5,135 bases of DNA from Acidimicrobiaceae bacterium (GTDB lineage Bacteria > Actinomycetota > Acidimicrobiia > Acidimicrobiales > Palsa-688): positions 1 to 5,135 of the forward strand of contig WQVT01000224.1 in the NCBI GenBank assembly GCA_009785715.1. The letters run 5' to 3'. This document shows, piece after piece, positions 1 through 5,135 of this stretch. The notes below the pieces were generated by a model, which had not been told where the DNA came from, searched no databases, and saw only the letters and a program-made list of their open reading frames with translations. The translations under genes and the position numbers were made by a program. How positions within the stretch are numbered: position 1 is the first letter of the stretch; each line of letters opens with the position of its first letter.

Positions 1-343
1 GCTTCAGGCGCTCCGCCATCGGGTAGTCCCTGCGTTGGCTCTCGAACAACCCGCCCCAGTAGAAGGGGCTGCCGGGCAGAAGGAAGTCACGGGCGTCGTC
101 GGTGATGTGGTAGCGGCCACCACGCGTCACGAGATAGCCGAGCGAGGCGAGCATCGGCAGCACCGCGCCAAGCGCGCGCGGGTTCAGGCTGAGCCGCTCC
201 GACAGGTCGTCGACGGTGCCGGGTTCGTCCGCGAGGCTCGGGAGGATCCCCAGCTCGTCGGCCGCCAGCAGGGTCGGAAACCAGAAACGCGAGAAGTGCG
301 CTTCCCAGATGCCGAGCCCCCACGAACCCGGCGATTGCAGCAT
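1..343 (-). CDS. O-methyltransferase-like protein, N-terminal dimerisation/winged-helix part (3' end outside window)
   Basis: The minus-strand frame is open from an ATG at 343-341 to the left edge, giving 114 residues that begin MLQSPGSWGLGIWEAHF. Residues about 20-85 read as the winged-helix dimerisation domain that precedes the SAM-binding domain in many class I small-molecule O-methyltransferases: LLAADELGIL, then a TVDDLSERLSL recognition-helix region, then MLASLGYL and a wing ending in GGRYHITDDARDFLL. The following SPFYWGGLFES stretch is also typical before the catalytic domain. That domain, with its glycine-rich SAM motif, lies outside the window, so activity and substrate cannot be judged. 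The start is supported by a strong Shine-Dalgarno (GGGGAGGAG on the minus strand, 360-352) 8 bases before the ATG. It is divergent from the permease gene. The family call is by pattern recognition; a regulator using a similar fold is less likely. Confidence 0.8.
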   Translation of the reverse strand, partial: MLQSPGSWGLGIWEAHFSRFWFPTLLAADELGILPSLADEPGTVDDLSERLSLNPRALGAVLPMLASLGYLVTRGGRYHITDDARDFLLPGSPFYWGGLFESQRRDYPMAERLK

Positions 344-435
344 GGTCACTGCTCCTCCCCCCTCGAGCCGGCAGCGGTCGATCAGGTTTCCACCTCCACG
401 GAACCTGCGCAAACCGAGGAGGGCAAAATGGGTCC
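344..435. promoter_or_regulatory. Divergent intergenic region with an imperfect inverted repeat (candidate operator)
   Basis: This 92-bp gap separates the divergent methyltransferase and permease genes and must hold both promoters unless either is leaderless. It contains CAGGTTTCC (383-391) and GGAACCTG (400-407), an inverted repeat with an 8-base loop and one unpaired T. A smaller palindrome, AGGT-TTCC-ACCT (384-395), overlaps it. The position suits an operator or an RNA hairpin in either 5' leader. No convincing -35/-10 pair was found on either strand. The operator role is inferred from symmetry and position alone. Confidence 0.35.
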
Positions 436-439
436 GTGA
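416..439 (+). promoter_or_regulatory. Ribosome binding site with a three-codon mini-ORF overlapping the permease start
   Basis: GAGGAGGG at 416-423 is a strong Shine-Dalgarno. The GTG chosen for the permease (436) lies 13 bases after the GGAGG core, which is rather far. An ATG at 428 lies 5 bases after the same core but opens only Met-Gly-Pro-stop, and its TGA (437-439) overlaps the GTG in a GTGA junction. Ribosomes could therefore load at the ATG and restart on the GTG, or may use the GTG directly. A one-base sequence error joining the ATG to the permease frame is another explanation. Confidence 0.4.
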
Positions 440-1827
440 CCTTTGCCCGGCAACGCGGCCGCGCCGGGCGCCCCGATCGGACCGAGCGGAGCCGGCAGGT
501 GGCGGCGTGGGCCCAGTACGGGGCCGCCGCCCACGGATGGCAGGCGCCGGTGGCCGCCGTGCTGAGCGGGCCGTGGCTGCTCTCGCTCGCCACCAACGCC
601 GTCGGCAAGCACGGGATCCTGATCGAGCTCGGACCCCTCCGTCTCTCCGCCGCGGCCTACCCGTCGGCGATGCTCACCTTCGCCGCGGTCCTCCAGCTCC
701 TGATGCTCCCCGTGCTGGGCGCCGCGGCGGACGCCCGAGCCGCCAAGCGCCGCTGGCTCCAATTCGGCTGCGGCGCGGGCTCGGTGGTCTGCGCCCTCCT
801 GGCCCTCACCGGCGGAACCCTGTGGCTCTTGGCCGGGATCCTCATCCTTGTCGGCTCCGCGCTCTCGTCGGTGACCGATCTGATCTGGAACGCGATGCTG
901 CCCGAGCTCGCCGAGCCGGACGGGTCCGACATCGTGTCGAGCCGCGGCGCCGCCATCGGGTACCTGGGGGCGGGGGTGATCCTCGCCGTCGAGCTGGCGT
1001 TCCTCAACGCCCGCGGGGTCTTCGGGCTCTCGAAGTCCACCGCCGTGCGGCTCTGCTTCGTCGTGGCCGCACTGTGGTGGGCGGGAATCGGATTGCCGGC
1101 GATCCGCCGCCTGAACCCACCGCTCCGGGCGCGCGTGACGGCCGATCGTGGCACGGGGCCGGGCCGCGCCCCCGGCCCCTTTGCCCAACTTGGCAACGGC
1201 TACCGGCTGCTGCGGCAGATGCCCCAGACCCGTCGCTTCGTCATTGCCTATATCTGTTTCGGCGACGCCGTGTCGTCGGTCATCGCCCTGTCCTCCACCT
1301 ATCTCACCCACGAGCTGTTCGGCAACAGCGCCAGCCGGGCCTCGACGTTCCTCTTCGCCCTCATCCTGATGGTCCAGTTCGTCGCCATCGCCGGCGCCCT
1401 GGCCTTCACCCGCCTCGCCCGACGCATCGGCACCAAGGAGGCGATCCTCGTCAACCTGGTGGTCTGGTTCGGCGTGATCGCCTTCGCCTATGCCATCCTC
1501 AACACCAAGGCAGAGGCCGTGGTGATGGGGGCGGTCCTTGGCCTCGCCCTCGGCGGGTCGACGGCCCTCGCCCGCTCCCTGTTCTCGCGCATGATTCCCG
1601 CCGGCTGCGAGGCCACGTTCTTCGCCCTCTTCGAGGTGTGCAGCGCCGGGACGTCGTGGCTGGCGCCGCTCATCTTCACCATCGTCGTGAACACCACGGG
1701 CTCGTTCCGACAGGGCATCCTGTCGCTGATGGCCCTCTTCGCCGCCGGCTTCGTGCTGCTGCGCCGCGCCGACACGGCGGCGGCCGAGCGGGAGGCGGCG
1801 GGGGCCGGGACGCTCGGGGCACATTGA
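436..1827 (+). CDS. MFS transporter, UMF1/Atg22-like family
   Basis: This is a predicted inner-membrane permease of 463 residues, a normal length for the family, with about 12 hydrophobic segments. The features match the UMF1 (Atg22-like) branch of the major facilitator superfamily. They are QVAAWAQYG near residue 21 (usual form AWALYDWANS), a degenerate inter-helix motif LGAAADARAAKRR (94-106), and MPQTRRFVIAYICFGDAVSSV (262-282) with acidic D277. Further on come LGLALGGSTALARSLFSRMI (368-387) and a FALFEVCSAGTSWLAPLIF block (396-414). A basic tail follows the last helix. The substrate is not known: fungal Atg22 exports vacuolar amino acids, but bacterial members are mostly uncharacterised. 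The start is GTG; no in-frame ATG or GTG was seen just upstream, and the conserved AWAQY block begins only about 20 residues in, so later starts would cut into it. The cytochrome gene follows after 57 bp on the same strand. The family call is firm and the substrate unknown. Confidence 0.9.
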   Translation: MTFARQRGRAGRPDRTERSRQVAAWAQYGAAAHGWQAPVAAVLSGPWLLSLATNAVGKHGILIELGPLRLSAAAYPSAMLTFAAVLQLLMLPVLGAAADARAAKRRWLQFGCGAGSVVCALLALTGGTLWLLAGILILVGSALSSVTDLIWNAMLPELAEPDGSDIVSSRGAAIGYLGAGVILAVELAFLNARGVFGLSKSTAVRLCFVVAALWWAGIGLPAIRRLNPPLRARVTADRGTGPGRAPGPFAQLGNGYRLLRQMPQTRRFVIAYICFGDAVSSVIALSSTYLTHELFGNSASRASTFLFALILMVQFVAIAGALAFTRLARRIGTKEAILVNLVVWFGVIAFAYAILNTKAEAVVMGAVLGLALGGSTALARSLFSRMIPAGCEATFFALFEVCSAGTSWLAPLIFTIVVNTTGSFRQGILSLMALFAAGFVLLRRADTAAAEREAAGAGTLGAH

Positions 1828-1884
1828 CCCGGGCAACGGGGACTTCTGGCCCTACTCGGCCCGGAGCCCTCTCAGCCACAACTA
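1828..1884 (+). other. Short gap between the permease and cytochrome b genes, with a weak inverted repeat
   Basis: This 57-bp spacer holds CCGGGC (1829-1834) and GCCCGG (1859-1864), able to form a 6-bp stem with a loop of about 24 bases. No T-run follows, so it is a poor intrinsic terminator candidate. Upstream of the ATG at 1885 there is no good Shine-Dalgarno: the only GGAG, at 1863-1866, is 18 bases away. The first start of the cytochrome gene is therefore weakly supported by its leader. Confidence 0.3.
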
Positions 1885-2034
1885 ATGCTCATGGGTCCGA
1901 TCCTCGGCAGTGTCGTGAATCTCGACCGGGCGGGAAGCTACGTCCATTGGTCGATCTTCCAGGTGTCGGTCGCCAACCTCGTGCTCATCGCCGTGATGGT
2001 GGTGATCTTCGGTGCGGCGCTGGTGCTCCCGTTC
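1885..2034 (+). other. N-terminal single-helix segment fused to the cytochrome b frame (possible separate small protein)
   Basis: Residues 1-50 look like a complete small membrane protein: a short polar start (VNLDRAGSYVHW), one long hydrophobic helix (about 22-50) ending LVLPFPGG, then a basic stretch. Residues 51-85 are a low-complexity Gly/Arg/Pro linker with no stop codon, running straight into M86. By the positive-inside rule the helix should run from outside to inside, leaving the linker in the cytoplasm, where helix A of the cytochrome begins. It may be an accessory helix of the complex, either fused or made separately by use of two starts. Confidence 0.5.
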
Positions 2035-3756
2035 CCCGGGGGACGGGCGAGCGCGCAGCGCCGGGGCGTAGCCGGTAACGGGCTCGCCCCTCGGCCGAAC
2101 GGGCGGGTCGCCGTCGCCGGCGAAGAGGAGGATCCGACGATGTGGACCGCCCGCGTCCGTCGCTTCGCCCTGCGCATCCTGCCCCCCGAGAAGCTCCTCC
2201 CGGACGCGCAACCCGCGTACGTGTCGTCGTGGATCTACATCTTCGGGGTGGCGACGCTCGCCGCCCTCGGCGTCGTGATCGCCTCCGGGATGGCCCTCGC
2301 GCTCGGGGGCCCCGACTGGTGGCACTACAACGCCGTCGGGCACTTCTTCAACAGCCTCCACCTGTGGAGCGTCGAGCTGTTCATGGCCTTCATGGTCATC
2401 CACCTGTGGGGGAAGTTCTGGATGGCGGCCTGGCGCGGGCGCCGGCGGATGACGTGGATCACCGGCGTCGTGGCGTTCATGGCGTCGATCGTCGAGTGCT
2501 TCACGGGCTACCTCTCGCAGCAGAACTTCGACTCCCAGTGGATCTCCACCAACGGCAAGGACGCGATCAACGCGACGGGGCTCGGCGGCTTCTTCGACCT
2601 CATGAACTTCGGCCAGATGCTGATGTGGCACATCGTCCTGATCCCGCTGGTGCTGGTGGCGATCGTCGGCGCGCACATCCTCCTCGTGCGCGTCCACGGC
2701 GTCTCGCATCCCCTCCCCGCCCGCCGGGTGAGGACGCGCGCCGAGCGCCGGGCCGCGGCCGTGGCGGACGCCGGGGAGTGGACGGGCCCGAAGCGCCGCT
2801 ACGACATCCTGAAGGAGGCGACCATCGCCGGAGCGGTCGTCCTGATCCTCGTGGTTGCGCTCGCCGGGATGCTCTCCTCGCCCAACGAGCCGCCGGTGAC
2901 GGTGCAGAGCTGGGCGAAGGTCGCCCCCGCCGACTTCATGGGCACTGCGGCGAGCGAGCTCGCCGGGACGAGCGAGACCGCCCAGTACGGCCCGCCCTAC
3001 AACAACGCCTCGGGCTCGGTGCAACGGATCGGGGTGTCCTGGCAGCTCCTCGCCGGCGTGCGCCAGCCGATCAACGCGGCGCAGACGTTCGTGCTCTCCC
3101 CCCTCGCCACGCTGGCGACGACCGACCGCAGCGTCGGGCTGGCGCTGGCCGACTACCGCGCGGCGTCGGGGCACACCCGGCAGGCGTGGGCGAACGCCTA
3201 CCTGAACGCGGTGGCGAAGGTCCGCTTCGTCGGAGGGTCGCCCGTGGTCCCGCCGGCGAAGGACGGGCCGGTGCCGCAGCTGATCGCCGGGGAGCTGATC
3301 CTCGGACAGTCCGGGGCGCTCGACGCCGACCTGCTCGCAGAGCAGCCGTTCTACGGCAGCAACTACACCAAGCCGCTGCTGTTCCTGGAGGACGGCAACT
3401 ACTTCTCGTCGCTCGCCCAGGCGCAGCACCTGACCGGTTCCCAGTGGGGGGTGATGAACGAGACCGGGAGCTATCCGGGGCAGCCGTGGCTGTGGCTTTA
3501 CACCCTTTGGTACCAGCTTCCGGGGTTCCGTTCGTCGGCCAACGTCGACCTGATCGCCATCTATCTGACCGGGGCGGCGACGATCCTGTTGCTCTGCGTC
3601 CCCTTCATCCCCGGGTTGCGGGATGTCCCGACGCTCGTGCCGGTGCACCGCCTGGTGTGGCGGTCGTGGAACCGGCGGGACCTCGCCAGCGGAACGCCAC
3701 CGCCCGCTCCGGGACCAGCGGTGACGGAGGCCGCGGAGGTGCATAGGACCCCGTAG
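1885..3756 (+). CDS. Diheme cytochrome b-like membrane protein with N-terminal extra helix and large extracytoplasmic C-terminal region
   Basis: This 623-residue membrane protein contains the four-helix core of the cytochrome b/b6 N-terminal domain. Such cores bind two b hemes and move electrons between quinol and partner redox proteins. Order: extra helix at about 22-50; Arg-rich linker 51-110; helix A about 114-138; helix B about 153-180 with H159 and H173; helix C about 189-210 with W-x-TG and E-x-FTGYL; helix D about 245-268 with H249 and H264. Helix E follows at about 313-331, then about 220 residues probably outside the membrane (332-552), and a last helix at about 554-576. The histidine pairs are 14 and 15 residues apart, the second spacing as in cytochrome b6. 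There is no PEWY/PDWY-type motif, no subunit IV-like helix set and no CxxCH. C205 and C571 are the only cysteines. GTSETAQYGPPYN (361-373) and the MNETGS...PWLWLYTLWYQ stretch (524-543) resemble a conserved actinobacterial group that I recall but cannot verify here. The first ATG lacks a Shine-Dalgarno, while M86 (2140) has an excellent one, so the mature gene may be 2140-3756 (538 codons). Electron partners are unknown. Confidence 0.85.
   Translation: MLMGPILGSVVNLDRAGSYVHWSIFQVSVANLVLIAVMVVIFGAALVLPFPGGRASAQRRGVAGNGLAPRPNGRVAVAGEEEDPTMWTARVRRFALRILPPEKLLPDAQPAYVSSWIYIFGVATLAALGVVIASGMALALGGPDWWHYNAVGHFFNSLHLWSVELFMAFMVIHLWGKFWMAAWRGRRRMTWITGVVAFMASIVECFTGYLSQQNFDSQWISTNGKDAINATGLGGFFDLMNFGQMLMWHIVLIPLVLVAIVGAHILLVRVHGVSHPLPARRVRTRAERRAAAVADAGEWTGPKRRYDILKEATIAGAVVLILVVALAGMLSSPNEPPVTVQSWAKVAPADFMGTAASELAGTSETAQYGPPYNNASGSVQRIGVSWQLLAGVRQPINAAQTFVLSPLATLATTDRSVGLALADYRAASGHTRQAWANAYLNAVAKVRFVGGSPVVPPAKDGPVPQLIAGELILGQSGALDADLLAEQPFYGSNYTKPLLFLEDGNYFSSLAQAQHLTGSQWGVMNETGSYPGQPWLWLYTLWYQLPGFRSSANVDLIAIYLTGAATILLLCVPFIPGLRDVPTLVPVHRLVWRSWNRRDLASGTPPPAPGPAVTEAAEVHRTP
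2126..2142 (+). promoter_or_regulatory. Internal ribosome binding site and alternative ATG for the cytochrome b core
   Basis: AGGAGG at 2126-2131 lies 8 bases before an in-frame ATG at 2140-2142, codon 86 of the long frame. The protein from this ATG starts MWTARVRRFALRILPPEKLLP, a natural cytoplasmic lead-in to helix A. It is the best-formed translation start for this gene in the window, far better than the leader before 1885. The same bases encode Glu-Glu-Asp-Pro-Thr in the long frame, so a chance purine run is the alternative. Confidence 0.55.
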
Positions 3757-3768
3757 GTTTGGGGGGGC

Positions 3769-4242
3769 ATGAGCGAAAACCCCGCAGCATCGGTGAGGTT
3801 CGCCCGGGCGGCGGATGCCGAGGTGGTCGGCCGGTTGCTCGACCAGTTCAACCGCGAGTTCGACGACCCGAGCCCCGGTCCGGCGTTCCTCGCGGATCGC
3901 GTTGCCGAACTGATCGGCAGCGGGGCGATCGACGTGCTGCTCGGGGGCGAAGGACCCGACGCCGTTGCCGTGCTCTACTTCCGGCCGTCGGTCTGGAGCA
4001 GCGGCATGGAGTGCTACCTGGCGGAGCTGTTCGTGACCCCGGAGCGCCGGGGCCGGGGGCTCGGGCGGGCGATGATGGACGAGGTGCTCGACCACGCCCG
4101 TCGCCGCGGTACGGACTACATGATGATCGGGGTGGACGAGCCGGACGCCGTGGCGCGCCACCTCTACGAGAGCGTCGGCTTCACCAACCGCTCCGGCGGG
4201 CCGGACGGGCCGTACATGTTCGTCTACGAGCGCGAGCTGTAA
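3769..4242 (+). CDS. GNAT-family N-acetyltransferase
   Basis: This 157-residue soluble protein has the usual GNAT length and order. It opens with VRFARAADAEVVGRLLDQFN (9-28), the first strand and helix. AVAVLYFRP (66-73) supplies the central strands and AELFVTPERRG (85-95) the fourth strand. The acetyl-CoA pyrophosphate loop is R94-x-x-G97-x-G99 (RGRGLG), followed by helix AMMDEVLDHARRRG. Near the C terminus, ARHLYESVGF (129-138) has the Tyr and Phe typical of motif B. It would transfer an acetyl group from acetyl-CoA to an amine; the acceptor cannot be told from sequence. The ATG is 12 bp after the cytochrome stop codon, so translation may be coupled. The only upstream purine signal is a run of seven G (3761-3767) one base before the ATG, a poor Shine-Dalgarno. 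Its TAA is one base from the stop of the convergent gene. Family assignment is strong, role unknown. Confidence 0.92.
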   Translation: MSENPAASVRFARAADAEVVGRLLDQFNREFDDPSPGPAFLADRVAELIGSGAIDVLLGGEGPDAVAVLYFRPSVWSSGMECYLAELFVTPERRGRGLGRAMMDEVLDHARRRGTDYMMIGVDEPDAVARHLYESVGFTNRSGGPDGPYMFVYEREL

Positions 4243-4243
4243 T

Positions 4244-5135
4244 TCAGTGGAAGGAGAAGATCTGGCTGAGTGAGTTGGTCACCCAGGGATTCCCGGCGGG
4301 GTTGACGGCGATGCGGATCGCCCCGCCTGATACCGGTTGGTGGCCGGTGGTGGTGATCTGGGAGATGCCGAAGCCGCCGGGTGTCGGGTTGGTGCCGACG
4401 GTCCAGGCCGCGCTGTTGGCCCCGACGCCGATATCGGTCGCCGAGCCCGCCACGCGGACGAAGGCGTGCCCCGTCCAGCGCCAGATCTGGTGGAGCGAGT
4501 TGGTCACCCACGGGTTCCCGGCCGGGTCGACGGAGATGCTGACCGCCCCACCCGCCACCGGTACAGTGCCGGCGGCAGTGATCTGCGAGATGCCGAACCC
4601 GCCCGGTGCCGGGTTGGTGCCCACGACCCACACCGAACCGTCGGCCCCGACGCCCACGTCGGTCGCCTGGCCCGGGACGTGGACGAAGGCATGCCCGGTC
4701 CAGCGCCAGATCTGGTGGAGCGAGTTGGTCACCCACGGGTTCCCGGCCGGGTCGACGGCGATGCTGACCCCCCCGCCAGGCACCGCAACCCAGCCGGTGC
4801 CCGCGAATCGCCAGATGCCGAACCCGCCCGGCACCGCGTTGGTGCCAACGACCCACACCGAGCCGTTGGCGCCAACCCCGACATCGGTCGCCGAGCCCGG
4901 TTCGCGGTGAAATCCCGGTGGCGGATTGACCGTCAGGGTAAACGCTTGGGTCGCCGCCGGGCTGACCCCGTTTTGGGCGGTGATCATGAGGTGGTACACC
5001 CGTGCGGTACCCGCCGCCGGGGTGCCCGCGAGCGTCGCCGTCCCATCCCCGTGGTCGGTGAACCGCACCCCGGCCGGCAGCCCGCCGCCCTCGCTCAGCG
5101 TGGGGGTCGGGAACCCGACGCTTGTCACCGTGAAC
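4244..5135 (-). CDS. Large Ig-like and Tectonin-repeat protein, C-terminal part (5' end outside window)
   Basis: The minus-strand frame is open from the right edge to a TGA at 4246-4244, about 296 residues. The GTG at 5128-5126 falls inside an Ig-like domain and is not a real start: the frame continues upstream with Phe-Thr before it. The first 70 residues match the 'putative Ig' (He_PIG-like) domain, with FPTPTLSE, LPAGVRFTDHGDGTATLAGTP and QAFTLTVN. Three 75-residue units follow, each holding two Tectonin-type blades: ATDVGVGANGSVWVVGTN with PGGFGI, then GGxVSIxVDPAGNPWVTNSLHQIWRW. Six blades in all would suit a beta-propeller. Such proteins are usually exported and bind glycans or other surfaces, but ligand and localisation are inferences, as the signal peptide would lie outside the window. 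It converges on the GNAT gene with one base between stop codons. Confidence 0.87.
   Translation of the reverse strand, partial: FTVTSVGFPTPTLSEGGGLPAGVRFTDHGDGTATLAGTPAAGTARVYHLMITAQNGVSPAATQAFTLTVNPPPGFHREPGSATDVGVGANGSVWVVGTNAVPGGFGIWRFAGTGWVAVPGGGVSIAVDPAGNPWVTNSLHQIWRWTGHAFVHVPGQATDVGVGADGSVWVVGTNPAPGGFGISQITAAGTVPVAGGAVSISVDPAGNPWVTNSLHQIWRWTGHAFVRVAGSATDIGVGANSAAWTVGTNPTPGGFGISQITTTGHQPVSGGAIRIAVNPAGNPWVTNSLSQIFSFH
4247..4918 (-). repeat. Three tandem 225-bp coding repeats (75-residue Tectonin units)
   Basis: In protein order the units lie at 4918-4694, 4693-4469 and 4468-4247. The last is one codon short. The marker GAGTTGGTCACCCA (plus strand) recurs at 4272, 4497 and 4722, exactly 225 bp apart. 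The first two units share a perfect 61-bp block (4473-4533 equals 4698-4758), while the C-terminal unit is more diverged. This points to internal duplication, the latest event being between the first two units, or to gene conversion. Confidence 0.92.
4925..5135 (-). other. Ig-like (He_PIG-type) domain, possibly the last of several
   Basis: This segment encodes about 70 residues of an Ig-like fold with the recurring pattern FTVTSVGFPTPTLSE, then LPAGVRF, then DGTATLAGTP, then YHLMITAQNGVSP, then QAFTLTVN. In actinobacterial exported proteins this domain commonly occurs in tandem arrays as a spacer, so further copies may lie upstream outside the window. A Pro-Pro-Pro hinge separates it from the propeller repeats. 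Confidence 0.75.

Noticed and set aside
382..1836. Minus-strand open frame of 484 codons opposite the permease gene
   Set aside because: Low-complexity Gly/Glu/Arg/His composition, with no recognisable family. It mirrors a well-supported permease gene.
1829..1864. Inverted repeat CCGGGC...GCCCGG as a terminator of the permease gene
   Set aside because: Six-base stem with a loop of about 24 bases and no T-run; such pairs are expected by chance at this GC content.
216..2078. Plus-strand open frame of 620 codons in another frame over the permease
   Set aside because: Arg/Pro-rich shadow in a third frame. It crosses the methyltransferase start, the permease and the cytochrome start.
2142..3746. 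Plus-strand open frame of 534 codons in a shifted frame within the cytochrome gene
   Set aside because: Arg/Ala/Pro-rich shadow. The cytochrome frame carries the heme ligands and membrane helices.
1882..4161. Long minus-strand open frame of 759 codons opposite the cytochrome and GNAT genes
   Set aside because: Its translation is rich in Arg, His, Asp, Gly and Pro with no domain or membrane pattern, as expected for the antisense of GC-rich genes. The opposite strand encodes clear conserved proteins over its whole length.
3759..4910. Plus-strand open frame of 383 codons across the GNAT gene and the repeats
   Set aside because: The first part is a frame-shifted read of the GNAT gene and the rest is antisense to the propeller repeats, whose repeat pattern it simply reflects.
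4247..4918. CRISPR array or mobile-element repeats
   Set aside because: The 225-bp period keeps one reading frame and encodes repeated propeller blades; there is no short repeat with unique spacers.
5126..5128. GTG as the start of the Ig-like/Tectonin protein
   Set aside because: The frame stays open to the window edge and the domain strand continues upstream with Phe-Thr, so the codon is an internal Val.

Overview
This is a GC-rich window with a strong G/C bias at third codon positions. The gene content suggests a high-GC actinomycete (Actinomycetota). The cytochrome b-like protein resembles a type I recall from Streptomyces-like genomes, and the Ig-like plus Tectonin protein resembles secreted proteins I recall from actinobacteria, including Acidimicrobiia. 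These are recollections of family appearance, not search results, so the phylum call is fairly safe and anything finer is a guess.

Layout from left to right: (1) positions 1-343, minus strand: the first 114 codons of an O-methyltransferase-type gene that runs off the left edge. (2) 344-435: a short divergent intergenic region with a strong Shine-Dalgarno for each gene and an imperfect inverted repeat. (3) 436-1827, plus: an MFS permease of the UMF1/Atg22-like type. (4) 1885-3756, plus: an unusual diheme cytochrome b-like membrane protein. It carries an extra N-terminal membrane helix fused in frame, a second well-formed start at 2140, and a large C-terminal part unlike the standard bc1 subunit. 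(5) 3769-4242, plus: a small GNAT N-acetyltransferase, 12 bp behind the cytochrome gene. (6) 4244-5135, minus: the 3' end of a large, probably exported protein with an Ig-like domain followed by three 75-residue Tectonin-type repeats, running off the right edge.

Genes 3 to 5 are codirectional with short gaps (57 and 12 bp) and could be one transcript, but no shared pathway is evident. The permease and the acetyltransferase have no known link to quinol oxidation. The cytochrome has no Rieske, cytochrome c or oxidase gene beside it here. The GNAT and propeller genes converge with one base between their stop codons. No tRNA, rRNA, CRISPR, insertion sequence or attachment site was seen, and no gene-free stretch reaches 300 bases.

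The parts most worth attention are the cytochrome b-like protein (fused leader helix, b6-type histidine spacing, no PEWY-type quinol-site motif, extracytoplasmic region of about 220 residues) and the repeat protein, whose repeats include a 61-bp perfect duplication and appear to form a closed six-bladed propeller.
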